Below, one piece after another: positions 14,932-24,943 of a stretch of 64,000 nucleotides of DNA. The position numbers were made by a program, and so were the translations under genes. A model generated the notes under the pieces. The model was not told where the DNA came from and did not search any database. It saw only the letters and a program-made list of their open reading frames with translations. Each line of letters begins with the position of its first letter. Position 1 is the first letter of the stretch. The DNA comes from Clostridiales bacterium (GTDB lineage Bacteria; Bacillota; Clostridia; Oscillospirales; Oscillospiraceae): positions 125,679 through 189,678 of the forward strand of contig CABIXV010000002.1 in assembly GCA_902362775.1 (NCBI GenBank), given 5' to 3'.

Positions 14932-17061
14932 TTATTTCGGCGGAAATCCTTCAGCAATCGCTTTCTCTCTAAGTCTCATCAGACTCTTGCTTTGCTTTTC
15001 ATCGGGGAAAAAGCCAGATGAGATCTTTGTAACATATGTCAGCGCTTTGCTTTCGGCCGCCGTTGCAATTCTATGGCTTCTCAGCCATAGCTCCATCTGT
15101 TTCCAATATTCCTCCCCAAGTTCAAATACAAATTTCATGTTGTCGATTTCATCATCCAGTTTGCGTTCCTTCCGAGCCCCTCGCTTAACAATCGAGAGTT
15201 CGTCATGCCCCTGAAGCAAAGTTTCCAAATTGCTTACGGGATCACATGAAATCTGCTTTACGTTTTCCCAGCATGCCGCTTGCTTGCACCACTGCGTAAC
15301 ATTCTGAACTGGCCGAGATGGGGAGGTAATAGCAACATACACTTTTTCAGCAAGGATTGTCAACTGTTGCATGAGAATATCCGGGGATTTTTGTTTTTGC
15401 CAAATTCTCTGAAGGTTTAAAGATTGTCCCGGATACCATTGTTTGATTAAGTAATGCAACAATGCAGTTGTATATGCAACAATGTTGGCTTTATAGCCGC
15501 CTTCATACCAAGGCTGTTTGGGAACCATCTTATCGATTGAACGATATACAATTACCAATGCAACTGCTTCTTGAAAATAGTTGTCATTGAAATCGTCTTT
15601 TCGTTTTTCCCATTCTGCTTCTGTCCGCTTTGCAAATTCACTGAAGTTGGATTCAGCGCCTTTGCTTACAATATGCGGATACTCATCCCATGCACTTAGA
15701 ACTTTTGCTAAATCAGTTTTTGTAATAACCTGATCCTTCGGATTCTGCGTTACAAATTTTCGTTCCTGTACCTTAGTCATGTGCATGGTAGCCTGAATAT
15801 ATTGGCCGCGTGCGCGTTCATAAAACCAGTGAGTTTCATGCTGTGCGCCATCTTTTGCTGGAGCAAACTTTCTTCTGGAAATTTGCTCCAACCGCACATG
15901 AAATTCATGCGTTGAAAAGAAATCTGCCGCATTGATCTTATTCTGACTATTTGCGCTTTTGGATATAATGGGAACAATTGTAGCCGCCGTTTCGGGCGGC
16001 ACCTGAGTCAATTTCATAAGCACAGAGATTTTTGACAGATCCGCTCCGTTTGTATGTCTTGTAGCGGATAGGGTGGCGGTGGTCTGGCCTCCATTTACAA
16101 TTTGGAGATCCCGAGCAAAGAGAAGTTTCCCATTTTGAACCTCAACTTCAGTAGCTGTTGCAGATAGGCCATTGTTATAGACAAAAAACATATCCGGTTC
16201 ATTTAGGACAGTATTCCGCATTTCTTTATTTACGCCGCGTTTTCCTAAAAAAGAGCGCACATTTCCTTCCAGCATTCGGCTTCCATACTCGTCGTACAGA
16301 TCAGCCAAAACATTTCCAGGGATTATACACAAGAAACTTCTGCAATGAGATGTTTCGCTGGAATAATCAGCAGACAGGCAAGGGATGCCGCTCTCCAAAT
16401 AAGAGTTAAAGTCAATAGCAATCTCTTCATGGCCGTCTCCTACACCGAAAACTCGATAAAAACGGGGCATATCCCAAATGCGGTATTCAATGTCAATATC
16501 ACCGATAGGCTCTGCATCCAGGACCCAAGTCCGTTTAGATTTTGGTTTCTTTTTTCTTCCTTTTACCGACACATCTGTTTCGGACAGATTGGCTCTTTCG
16601 CTTAAGGACATGTCGGTTAAAAGAACAACCACAAAGCGTGAAATAAATCTTGCCTGGTCTTTGATCAATGAGGCCAGGTCGTACGCTTCAGTGCTGATCT
16701 CAATTTTAGACGCCAAATCATGCTCTATTGAATTTGCTGCAAACATCCGACAGCGATCCAATGCTGTTCGTGCATCGCTGCCGATTAAGGTTTCATTTTC
16801 AGAAGAGCCGGAATAAAGGGCTGAAAGCATATAGAATGTGCCGTCGTGGTCATCATAGGAATAGCCATCCACTCTGACTGCAGCATTGCGATACCCGGTT
16901 CCTTGATAATAACAAGGGGTGTATTCAGGCATAACATCCCCTTCAAATAGTTTCTGAGTGCAGATTTTTACGAAACTTGCAACGGTTCCGTTGGCCTCGC
17001 TCTCTTCTGTTGCCAGGGTATCTTCCAGGAATACTTTCCTGTACTCTTCAAAACTCTGCAT
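14932..17061 (-). CDS. AIPR-family (abortive phage infection) protein
   Basis: A 709-residue protein with the AIPR family block: CLSADYSSETSHCRSFLCIIPGNVLADLYDEYGSRMLEGNVRSFLG, GVNKEMRNTVLNEPDMFFVYNNGLSATA, then LQIVNGGQTTATLSATR. The family was named for a lactococcal abortive-infection protein and recurs in MutL/Z1 cassettes. TTG at 17067 could extend it by two residues; the ATG at 17061 after AGGGGG is chosen. It sits 20 nt upstream of dcm and 18 nt after the DUF4420 gene, so one transcript is likely. Its biochemical activity is not evident from sequence. Confidence 0.85.
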   Translation of the reverse strand: MQSFEEYRKVFLEDTLATEESEANGTVASFVKICTQKLFEGDVMPEYTPCYYQGTGYRNAAVRVDGYSYDDHDGTFYMLSALYSGSSENETLIGSDARTALDRCRMFAANSIEHDLASKIEISTEAYDLASLIKDQARFISRFVVVLLTDMSLSERANLSETDVSVKGRKKKPKSKRTWVLDAEPIGDIDIEYRIWDMPRFYRVFGVGDGHEEIAIDFNSYLESGIPCLSADYSSETSHCRSFLCIIPGNVLADLYDEYGSRMLEGNVRSFLGKRGVNKEMRNTVLNEPDMFFVYNNGLSATATEVEVQNGKLLFARDLQIVNGGQTTATLSATRHTNGADLSKISVLMKLTQVPPETAATIVPIISKSANSQNKINAADFFSTHEFHVRLEQISRRKFAPAKDGAQHETHWFYERARGQYIQATMHMTKVQERKFVTQNPKDQVITKTDLAKVLSAWDEYPHIVSKGAESNFSEFAKRTEAEWEKRKDDFNDNYFQEAVALVIVYRSIDKMVPKQPWYEGGYKANIVAYTTALLHYLIKQWYPGQSLNLQRIWQKQKSPDILMQQLTILAEKVYVAITSPSRPVQNVTQWCKQAACWENVKQISCDPVSNLETLLQGHDELSIVKRGARKERKLDDEIDNMKFVFELGEEYWKQMELWLRSHRIATAAESKALTYVTKISSGFFPDEKQSKSLMRLREKAIAEGFPPK

Positions 17062-17079
17062 AGCCAAGTCCCCCTGCGG

Positions 17080-18021
17080 TTATTGTTCCTGCCTCCAGCT
17101 TTGAAGGCCCGAAATGCTTAAAGAATATGTACAATTAGAAATTGCTGCCGGAAGATTAGATCTCCGGATTCTTGGGAAATCATCATTTACACGGTAATAC
17201 TCTATTTGGTGCAGAAAATATAGCTCGTCTGCTTGAGAATCTGCTGGATCATATTTGCTTGATGACAGCCTCGATTCAAATATTATCCGCGCTTCAGGAT
17301 CTTGAATGCTGTTTCTGACTTCGTCAGCCAAAGAATTCAAAGTAAAAGCTCCTGGAGTATTCTGGGATACCTTTTCGATCCTCAAAACGAGAAGAGTTCC
17401 CTCTGCGCCTATGTCGAGCTGATCTGCGGATGATATAGTTACGATGTCTTTGCTTAGGGTCACAGTTTTAGCTTCATACCATGTATCTGAGAACTCAAAA
17501 TCACGGTCTGCACCAATAGGACCTATCCAGCCGGCAACAGCTGTTTGAGGAGAATAACGCATCAAAATGACATTTCTTAATGCGTACAATTCCCCTAATA
17601 ATCCCTTTACCTCAGCATCTGATAACTTCTTATTTCTTTCTTCTGCAAATAGTTTCTGCCACATACAGAATCTTTTGACCGCCGCCTTTACACCAGATGC
17701 TTTGCTGTGCGTACCAATTGTGCAGTGCATGATATCCCAGCAAAGCGATACAAATTGCTCCTGCAGGCTGTCATCTGTTAAAGAAAAGCACACAGCGTAC
17801 TTCCCGTCATGCCTAAAATTGGCGCGGACAGATATCTGCTGACTGGAGGGAGGTATCGTCGGAAGAAATTCCGATATCAGCATCATCTGCATATTTCGGT
17901 TTTCATCATAAGTGATGAAAAAATCCAGAGGATGATTTTTGTCAGCTCTACGCCCCACGCTTTGCCCCGCTTGCGGAATAATCTCCTTCCAGGCATCGCT
18001 GAGTTCATTCATCGATATCAT
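17080..18021 (-). CDS. DUF4420 / PD-(D/E)XK motif protein
   Basis: A 313-residue protein. GLLGELYALRNVIL ... AGWIGPIGADRDFEFSDTWYEAKTVTL supplies Glu, Asp and ExK in PD-(D/E)XK spacing, typical of the family annotated as 'PD-(D/E)XK motif protein' beside Z1 genes. It is the best candidate for the endonuclease of the cassette. The start MISMNELSDAW at 18021 is chosen because GAGGAGG, inside the end of the Z1 gene, lies 9 nt upstream; MNEL at 18012 is the alternative. The 16-nt overlap with the Z1 gene suggests translational coupling. Confidence 0.82.
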   Translation of the reverse strand: MISMNELSDAWKEIIPQAGQSVGRRADKNHPLDFFITYDENRNMQMMLISEFLPTIPPSSQQISVRANFRHDGKYAVCFSLTDDSLQEQFVSLCWDIMHCTIGTHSKASGVKAAVKRFCMWQKLFAEERNKKLSDAEVKGLLGELYALRNVILMRYSPQTAVAGWIGPIGADRDFEFSDTWYEAKTVTLSKDIVTISSADQLDIGAEGTLLVLRIEKVSQNTPGAFTLNSLADEVRNSIQDPEARIIFESRLSSSKYDPADSQADELYFLHQIEYYRVNDDFPRIRRSNLPAAISNCTYSLSISGLQSWRQEQ

Positions 18022-20758
18022 CCAGCTGATCCTCCTCAATTTCATCTTCAAAACTCTGATGTTGCTCCACCGTATTAACATAGTAAACCGCATAGAATGG
18101 CTTAGAACCAGATAGTTTGGGGAAACCAATTCCGTAGCCGACAATCAAATCTTTACTGGTATCATAGCCTTTAGGCAGATCGCTTCCTGCTTTAGGCCTT
18201 AAATAATGAATAATAATAATCGGGTCCCGATTTTCAATTAAATAAGCCCTATCAGAAATACTCATACTCCGAAGTTTCTGTTCTGCAGCGTCCCCGTACT
18301 TTGACTCATATTCTCTGCGCTTGCTTTCCCTGAACCTTTCTTCTGCGTTTTCTCGCTCTGCATCCGAAAGGCCGTGTTTTGTAAGGCCCATAGTACCAAT
18401 ACGCATTTTGGTTCCGTAGACGCTCAGCATACTGTTTTTTGCCGAGAACGGTCTGACTGTTGGACGAATCATGAGATCTGTTCCTTCAATTTCAACTCCA
18501 TCTTCTTCTCTGCTGGTTACAACCAAGACATCCCATTTGGCAAAGCGGGTATTTTTCCTGATGTAAGATTCCAAGGCGGTACCATCAGACTCCATATTCA
18601 GCGGGTGGTTTTCATATGTGCGAACAAATCCGCTGATCGGTTCAGAAGGAACATGTTTCCAAAACAGAGGCTGCCTGCCGGATCCTACGGGCTTTCCGCA
18701 ATTCTCAATAATTTTTGCGATCAGCTTATCCGCCTTGCTGCGGTTTGCCCGAATTGCAGCAATATCGTTCTTAAATCTCGGGGTCTCAAAGAATTCACCG
18801 TCAAGTGTAATCCAGCATTCCTGACGTTCTGCGTGCTTCATCTTGTTGCGGGCAGTGACGATCAGTGAGGTCGGATGTGCTCTCACACGAAGTCCAAATT
18901 CTTTTGGTGTAGCTCCCATGCGGTTCATACGAGAAATGTCTTCTCTCAGTTCATTGGAAGCCCGGGTAATATGTGCATACCATCCGATAGAATCATCTGG
19001 CATCCAAATACGGAACAGATCCTTGTAGCCTTCACGGTACCCAAACCAGCGGCCCATCTGCATGAGTGTATCGTACATCTGTGTATTACGGTGAAAATAA
19101 CTGACCATCAGTCCTTCGAGGGTAAGGCCTCTCGACAGTGCAAGTCCTCCAACGGCAATTACGCGCAGTCCAGTGTCACTATACTCAGTATAATCCAGCT
19201 TGCTTGCACTCCGCTGGTTGATTGTCCGCACTTCAATGGAACTAATTGCGCTCAGCAGATATTTTTGCTGGACATCTTCCCATTCGATTCCAAACTTTGA
19301 AAATGGATACTCAGAACTATTCCATGTATCTCTCAATGCAGCAAGGCTACTGTTTCTGCAGGCGTGTTCTTCATCCAGTTTACAATAGTTTCTTACATCT
19401 CTTTGCACTTCATAGAGCCACTCTACAATCAGCTTAGATATCTGTTCCTGGACTTTTGTGAACCTACTGACATTGACCAGCATAGAACGATGGGCGGTCA
19501 GATCCCCGTTAATATCCCGCACAGCATTTGCCAGCAAGAAGTATCTCAAAGCGCTGTAAAGGCTCTCAGGAAGTCCCTGCAGCACAATGTCCTGCTTGTG
19601 CTTATACGGGAAAAACTCTTGTGCGTCATCAATAGGAAGCAGTGAACCGCTGTATGCTGCATCATCTCCGAAAATTTCATTTCCACCGATGTAGTTTGTC
19701 GGCGGATCCAGCGCATAAATGTAATCCGAAGGGAAAAGGTCATCATTTTCCATGTCTTCCGTTTTCTCAGGAAGAATAAAAATATTTGCAAACGGTGTTG
19801 CAGTTACGCCAATGTAGGAGCTTTTTGTAAATAGTCCCAATATTCTTCGTATATGCTTATTGATGGTCGTTGGGTCATTGTCTTCCCGCGTATTGATTGA
19901 TGCATTGTCTGCCTCATCATCAATCAGCAGCAGAGGAAGGTCGATAACACCCCGGCTGTTTACATTATAGTCTTCCAGCCATCCGATCAGATTCTGCAGC
20001 GTTTTGGCATTCTTCTTCAGGACAAAAACGACAGGTTCATTTGTCATGTTCCGCAGACTTGCGTTCATGCTTCGTACGGCAGCAGTTTTAAAGTCACTGG
20101 ATTCAGTCGTAAATCCCGTTGCAAATCTTCGAGAATCCTTGCTGCCAACGCCCTTTTTAATGGTCTGACTATTTCTCTGCAGGTATGCCTTGCTGCTGCG
20201 GCCAATAAACCCTTCATCAACACGTTCCTGCGTCTGCCGGCGCAGGCTTTCGATGGTACCGGTAAGCAGAATAATCACTTTATATCCGACATCTGCCGCT
20301 TTATTCATCACAGCAATGTAGTTGCTCGTCTTGCCCGACTGGATGTCTCCAAGGAGCAGACCTCTTCTATGCAGAGATCCGGCTACATTTGGATCTCCTG
20401 CAAGATCAACGATTTTATCCGACACTTCATCTATTGCCGCGATAACACCTGATGTTCTCATAGCATCTTGTTCCAGATAGAGTGCATACCGAGTCCAGTA
20501 AAAAAAGTCTATTGAGTCTTTTTTTGCTTTGAGCCATGGCTCATATTCTTTTTCTATTACAATACCGGTATCCATAGCAACATCAAGGGCTGCCTGCAGC
20601 TTTTTAATTATAATTTCGACTTCTTCATCTGTAATGGGCATCATCAAACGAACCATATTGCATGCTGCTGTAAGTTCTTCTTCCGTGGGAGCTCGGTTGA
20701 CAGCAACAGAACTAATCTGTGTACGGACAAATTTTTCGAACAATGCTAAATCTGCCAT
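18005..20758 (-). CDS. Z1-domain helicase-like protein
   Basis: A 917-residue protein. LLLGDIQSGKTSNYIAVM is the Walker A region (137-144), with LLIDDEADNASIN as the DEAD-like motif, FIGVTATPFANI-type motif III (visible as YIGVTATPFANIFI), ALSRGLTLEGLMVSYFHR and MQMGRWFGYREGY as motifs V-VI. This is the Z1 family, a branch of SF2 helicase-like proteins. Z1 proteins were predicted by Iyer and colleagues (2008) to work with MutL/MORC-like ATPases in restriction systems. The gene starts directly after the stop of the GHKL ATPase gene (1-nt gap) and lacks a strong Shine-Dalgarno of its own, again suggesting coupling. Confidence 0.9.
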   Translation of the reverse strand: MADLALFEKFVRTQISSVAVNRAPTEEELTAACNMVRLMMPITDEEVEIIIKKLQAALDVAMDTGIVIEKEYEPWLKAKKDSIDFFYWTRYALYLEQDAMRTSGVIAAIDEVSDKIVDLAGDPNVAGSLHRRGLLLGDIQSGKTSNYIAVMNKAADVGYKVIILLTGTIESLRRQTQERVDEGFIGRSSKAYLQRNSQTIKKGVGSKDSRRFATGFTTESSDFKTAAVRSMNASLRNMTNEPVVFVLKKNAKTLQNLIGWLEDYNVNSRGVIDLPLLLIDDEADNASINTREDNDPTTINKHIRRILGLFTKSSYIGVTATPFANIFILPEKTEDMENDDLFPSDYIYALDPPTNYIGGNEIFGDDAAYSGSLLPIDDAQEFFPYKHKQDIVLQGLPESLYSALRYFLLANAVRDINGDLTAHRSMLVNVSRFTKVQEQISKLIVEWLYEVQRDVRNYCKLDEEHACRNSSLAALRDTWNSSEYPFSKFGIEWEDVQQKYLLSAISSIEVRTINQRSASKLDYTEYSDTGLRVIAVGGLALSRGLTLEGLMVSYFHRNTQMYDTLMQMGRWFGYREGYKDLFRIWMPDDSIGWYAHITRASNELREDISRMNRMGATPKEFGLRVRAHPTSLIVTARNKMKHAERQECWITLDGEFFETPRFKNDIAAIRANRSKADKLIAKIIENCGKPVGSGRQPLFWKHVPSEPISGFVRTYENHPLNMESDGTALESYIRKNTRFAKWDVLVVTSREEDGVEIEGTDLMIRPTVRPFSAKNSMLSVYGTKMRIGTMGLTKHGLSDAERENAEERFRESKRREYESKYGDAAEQKLRSMSISDRAYLIENRDPIIIIHYLRPKAGSDLPKGYDTSKDLIVGYGIGFPKLSGSKPFYAVYYVNTVEQHQSFEDEIEEDQLDDIDE

Positions 20759-20759
20759 A

Positions 20760-22229
20760 TTAGGAATCCAACTCCTTTGCCAGCATATCTACGATGTTTC
20801 TGTAATTGCAGAACGGATCCGTCTGCATTATGAGACATATCTGTGCATCCCGGATGGGGCTATCAGAAATATTTGCCAAAATAGTCTCAACAGTTTCTAT
20901 TGCTTCACGCTCAGCCTCTTTTTCTTTCCTTACATTTACCTGCTCCTCATTATTTAGGTCAACATATAACTGATTAAGCGGCAAGTTTCCTTCTGCCAAT
21001 CTAAGGTAATTCTCCAAAAGTTTCTTCTGCTCTTGGTTCAGAGTTTCTTCTAAAAGCTGAAGCAGGACATGTTCACGGTTTAAATTATAGGCCACACCAT
21101 CTCGAATTTTAGTTTTGCTCCACAAATGGCTACCGTCGTCGCTTATTTCTCGTTTCCCTCTAAATGTCCATGCACGTTTGCTTCCCTCAGAAATTCTATC
21201 TACAATTCGAGCCAAGTTGCTTTTAATCACATCAGGCGGAACAGCAGTAGACTTTCTTATATCCAGGGTCCATAAGTGGTCAAGAGCGTTGGGAACATCT
21301 ACCCGGATTCTGGCCAGCTTTGAAAGTTCATCTTTTCTATGCATCCGGAACCAGGTCCCCCATACGAGCAGCCGTTTATTTCGGTATATGTAAAACCCCT
21401 GATCCTTCGTCAGCCCTTCTGTACCTCCAAGAGCCGCCTTTTCCTTTTTAGTCAGATTACTGACATACGGAAGCATAAAAGAAGACACTTCCACTGGATA
21501 ACCTTCAATCATAAACTTTTCATCCGCTTGAAAAACTGTGCTACGTCCAATCAAAAAAGGATCCTTGGGTTCAATCTTCAGCCCATTCATCTGGATAGTA
21601 AGTTTTGTAATTCCGGGTTCTCCAGTTAAATACCTATGAAATACAAGGGCTAAATGCTCACGCACATATTCCATTTGTCTGCTCATCAATTTATCAGTAG
21701 CTTTTGCCCCATTAAGCATGCGGTCAAGTTTTTCCCAGAGTACCAATGTACCTGATTTCAATGATTTTAGTTGTGTTTGAAATTGAGGAATAGCATGGAT
21801 TTCTTCTGAGTTCAAACTTAAAAGTGCCCAAGTTCCTTTTTCATATATTTCATCAAGATCCCAGCGCCTCGCTTCTATCCGCCTTCCTTGCTTTGTAATC
21901 ACCGTCAGACACCTGCACTGAGAAAGAGACGCAGTTTTCAACCCAAGGCCAAATCTGCCTAAATCCTTACTGTCCCGTATGTTTAGAGAACTTTGACTGC
22001 CATACCGCATGGCATCATTAATTTGCTCTTTTGCCATACCATCCCCATTATCTAATATAGAAATAAATGGTACGGCATCGTAAGGAGAGAATTGGATATC
22101 TACATTACTTGCATTTGCTGCTATGCTATTATCTATAATATCTGCGATTGCAGACTCTAAACTATATCCCATCGCACGAGTCGATTCCATTAATACGGGC
22201 GCAAAAGGCGGCATATCCAGTATTTTCAT
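20760..22229 (-). CDS. MutL/MORC-like GHKL ATPase
   Basis: A 489-residue protein. Bergerat-fold motifs are clear: ESAIADIIDNSIAA (25-38) is the N-box with the catalytic Glu and the Asn that binds Mg2+; SILDNGDGM (57-65) is G1; DLGRFGLGLKTASL (89-102) is G2. A transducer-like beta region and a helical C-terminus (LLEETLNQEQKKLLENYLRLAEGNLP) follow. It is the first gene of the cassette, after AAGGAG. Homologous GHKL ATPases form ATP-driven clamps; in this context it is thought to regulate DNA tracking or loading of the Z1/nuclease proteins. Confidence 0.9.
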   Translation of the reverse strand: MKILDMPPFAPVLMESTRAMGYSLESAIADIIDNSIAANASNVDIQFSPYDAVPFISILDNGDGMAKEQINDAMRYGSQSSLNIRDSKDLGRFGLGLKTASLSQCRCLTVITKQGRRIEARRWDLDEIYEKGTWALLSLNSEEIHAIPQFQTQLKSLKSGTLVLWEKLDRMLNGAKATDKLMSRQMEYVREHLALVFHRYLTGEPGITKLTIQMNGLKIEPKDPFLIGRSTVFQADEKFMIEGYPVEVSSFMLPYVSNLTKKEKAALGGTEGLTKDQGFYIYRNKRLLVWGTWFRMHRKDELSKLARIRVDVPNALDHLWTLDIRKSTAVPPDVIKSNLARIVDRISEGSKRAWTFRGKREISDDGSHLWSKTKIRDGVAYNLNREHVLLQLLEETLNQEQKKLLENYLRLAEGNLPLNQLYVDLNNEEQVNVRKEKEAEREAIETVETILANISDSPIRDAQICLIMQTDPFCNYRNIVDMLAKELDS

Positions 22230-22345
22230 TGGATTTCACTCCTTATTTGCTTCAATACGCTTAAAGTATTAGCGAGTGGGATCAGATGATCAATGTTTTG
22301 ATTTGCAATTAATTTTGCCAAATTTAATGTCTTAAAAAACGGACT

Positions 22346-22558
22346 TTAATCCATCCTATCTGGAGAAATTTCCAGAACATCTTCGATCCGGCAATCCAAT
22401 ACAGTGCAAATTTTTAGCAGAATTTCTGTGGTTACATGCCCGTTTCGTCCCATCTTAGTAACAGAAGCGGGACTGATTCCTGCCTTTGCGCATAGGTCTT
22501 TCTTCTTCATGTCTTTGTCAATAAGCAACTTCCAAAGTTTTTTATAACTGACTGTCAT
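22346..22558 (-). CDS. XRE/Cro-family helix-turn-helix regulator
   Basis: A 70-residue repressor-type protein that is almost entirely an HTH_3 domain: KLWKLLIDKDMKKKDLCAKAGISPASVTKMGRNGHVTTEILLKICTVLDCRIEDVLEI. It resembles the small C-protein-like controllers that time restriction-modification gene expression. It lies 116 bp upstream of the ATPase gene on the same strand, so it may control the whole cassette from its own promoter. Confidence 0.88.
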   Translation of the reverse strand: MTVSYKKLWKLLIDKDMKKKDLCAKAGISPASVTKMGRNGHVTTEILLKICTVLDCRIEDVLEISPDRMD

Positions 22559-22584
22559 AAGAAGATTCCTCTGTACTGATAAGC

Positions 22585-22614
22585 CAAATGCTCTGCCGGG
22601 CGGCAGAGCATTTG
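22585..22614. repeat. Perfect 14-bp inverted repeat with 2-nt loop
   Basis: CAAATGCTCTGCCG pairs with CGGCAGAGCATTTG around GG, just upstream of the XRE regulator gene. There is no T-tract, so an operator, cruciform or insertion-boundary site is likelier than an intrinsic terminator. The rest of 22615-22860 shows no gene I can support. Confidence 0.5.
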
Positions 22615-22860
22615 ATCTATGCGGTCATGCCGCCAAGGTCATTTCCAACACCTGACAGCGTTGTGTATAATGATAGCATATTCGACAGAAATACGCAAGG
22701 AAATCATGTGTTCTCACGATTTTTACTTTCTTTGTCGCAGAGTTTTATATGCATTCCGCGCCTTATATCTGTTGTACCCATAATCTCTTTGCTGTACAAT
22801 GAAGGAAACAATCTGGATTTCAAAGAATGGCGGATACAGAAAGGAAGTGGATGAACCTAT

Positions 22861-23534
22861 ATGCAAACCTTGGGAATAGGCGACAAAAGTATATCTATTT
22901 TTCTAAGTATCAAACCAGATGCGCCCATCATCTACCTCAACACCTTCTCTGACGAGGGCCGGAAGGTATATGAGGCTACGCAGACCACTGGCTGCCCGCC
23001 GTTCTCGCTGGTGGCCATCAGTGATCTGAACTGGAACCACGATATGGTGCCCTGGGACAGTCCGCCTGCCTTCAAAAATTCCGAGCCCTGCACTGGCGGC
23101 GCGGATGACTATCTGCGGCTACTAACCCAGGAGATTATCCCCACGGCAGAGGAGGAAATTACCAGCACTCCTGTTGGCGGGGGATCGCCGGGTATTCTCT
23201 GACCGGTCTGTTCGCTCTATATGCCATCTACCAGACGGATCTGTTTTCCCGTGTAGGCAGCATGTCCGGTTCTCTCTGGTTTCCCGGCATGAAGGAGTAC
23301 ATCTTTTCCCACAAACCCAAGCGCCAGCCGGACTGCATGTACTTCTCCCTGGGAGACAAGGAGAACAAGACCCGGAACCCAGTCCTGCGGAATGTCCGGC
23401 AGAATACAGAGGAGACCCAAGCGTTCTATCAGGACAAGGGGATCGACACGGTGTTTCAGTTGAACCCTGGCAACCACTACGACCACGCGGCGGAGCGCAC
23501 CGCCGCCGGCATCACCTGGCTACTGAGCCGATAG
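22861..23534 (+). pseudogene. Alpha/beta-hydrolase esterase (IroE/Fes-like), frameshifted
   Basis: The first frame (22861-23202) reads APIIYLNTFSDEGRKVYEAT ... FSLVAISDLNWNHDMVPWD, typical of the predicted hydrolase family COG2819. The second (from about 23180 to 23534) reads WRGIAGYSLTGLFALYAIYQTDLFSRVGSMSGSLWFP ... QLNPGNHYDHAAERTAAGITWLLSR, with the GYSLTG nucleophile elbow and the catalytic His of GNHY. One base seems to have been lost near 23176 in TCCTGTTGGCGGGGG: relatives read STPAWRGIAGYS here. The product as encoded stops before the nucleophile. AGGAAGTGG precedes the ATG. Substrate unknown. Confidence 0.85.
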
Positions 23535-23591
23535 GTCTTGCCAAACAGGCGGCTCCTGGGTACAATGGCAGCAGAAAGGGAGGCATTCTCT

Positions 23592-24299
23592 ATGGCGACC
23601 ATTCGATGCCTGCACTGCGGCAGTCCCATGAAAATCCGGGGCAGTCGGTGGGAGTGCGGCTATTGCGGCGATTTCGTCAGCATCTCTTCGCTCCATCCCT
23701 CGGAAAAGGCCAAGCTGATGGGGGCGGCTACGCCCACCGTTCAGATTACTGTCACGGTGACGAATTCCTCTGCGGAAGAGACGCCTCGCAGGTTTTCCCG
23801 GGCGGAGCTGGAGGATATGGTGCGCCGGTAAGACTTTGACGAAAACGAGTGGGCCTGCCGGGATCTGCTCATCGCCGCCTTTCCCCAGGCGGCCAGCCGC
23901 TGGTCCCAGGAGGAACTGACGGAGATGCACACCATGGACCTCCTGGTGGAAACCGGCCGGCGCGACCCCCAGACTTCCCTTGAGATGGCGAAACTGCTGC
24001 TCAACATGGCAGAGGAACATCTCCAGAACGAGGAGGTAGCTAATCAACTGCTGGGCTGGGATCTGTATGACCTGCTGGCCAGCGATGACATTCTGCCGCT
24101 ACTGGTGGAGGAACTGAAGTGGGATGACCGCCTGGCCCGCCAGTTGTTCCAGAGCGCCTATGTGGATCGGCCTCAGGAGGCGATCCTGAACGCATGCGGC
24201 CGCCTGGGTGAAAAGGAGTTATAGCGGAAGCTCTTGGAACTGCTGGACTGTAACCCCTTCCCCCATGACGAGATCGGACTGGAATCGGACGAGGAGTAA
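23592..24299 (+). pseudogene. Zinc-ribbon protein with two in-frame stop codons
   Basis: One frame runs from ATG 23592 to TAA 24297-24299 but is interrupted by TAA at 23829-23831 and TAG at 24222-24224. The N-terminus MATIRCLHCGSPMKIRGSRWECGYCGDF is a four-cysteine zinc ribbon. The rest is helical (SLEMAKLLLNMAEEHLQNEEVANQLLGWDLYDLLASDDILPLLVEEL) and ends in an acidic tail, DEIGLESDEE. Both stops fit single C-to-T changes in Gln codons (CAA, CAG). It follows the esterase remnant by 57 nt. Function unknown. The following 24300-24531 holds nothing recognisable. Confidence 0.75.
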
Positions 24300-24531
24300 C
24301 GGGGCTGTTTCGCCGGCCTGTATTCTTTGTATCTCCCAGTTCAACCAATAGCCACCGCAACTTTTCCCACTAATCTTCCTTGAAAGTATCCAAATATCCC
24401 GCAAACAGCGGTGTTCTTGTCCTACATTTGGACTGCAGGCTCATTTTATGCGCCGCTTGACCACATGTTTGCCCACAGACAGCGAAAACCGATCCATCAG
24501 GGGTGCCCCCTGATGGGCCGGTAGCATTGTC

Positions 24532-24801
24532 TTAGCTGGCCTCTCGACTCCAGCGTTTTCTGGCTTTAAAGGTGGTCATGGTGCGTTCAGGCTGGGCAGC
24601 GACCGCATCCTCCTGCACCTCTGCCTTGGCGATGCCTCGGTCGATCTTCACCGCCGCTCTCTGCCGCATTTCATCGGTGACATGGGAGTAGGTGTTTAGG
24701 GTGGTCGCACTGGATACATGGCCCAAAATCGTGGACAGCGTCTTAATGTCCATTCCATAAGCCAGGGCATTAGTAGCGAAAGTATGCCTGAGATCGGACA
24801 A
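24532..24801 (-). pseudogene. 3' remnant of a tyrosine integrase (ICE/transposon type)
   Basis: Only about 89 C-terminal residues remain: SDLRHTFATNALAYGMDIKTLSTILGHVSSATTLNTYSHVTDEMRQRAA. This contains the HxxR-like LRHTFAT, the GH box and the catalytic Tyr of SYSHV-type (NTYSHV) motifs, followed by a basic tail. The similarity stops abruptly at 24802, where unrelated sequence begins, so the catalytic N-terminal Arg and the DNA-binding domains are gone. It marks the edge of the mobile-element remnant to its right. Confidence 0.85.
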
Positions 24802-24887
24802 TCATTCATAAACACCAAGACTGAAAGACAGAAAAAACAAGGCAGTCACCGTTAAATCGAACACTTGTGACAAAATTGAACATTCAG

Positions 24888-24919
24888 AAAAAAGCACGAT
24901 TTGACAATCGTGCTTTTTT
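24888..24919. terminator. Bidirectional intrinsic terminator upstream of the repA remnant
   Basis: AAAAAAGCACGATT (24888-24901) pairs perfectly with AATCGTGCTTTTTT (24906-24919) around TGAC. A and T tracts on both sides allow termination in either direction, insulating the rep gene from the integrase remnant. Confidence 0.9.
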
Positions 24920-24943
24920 CTTTGCCCCAAGGAGGTGCAGAAT

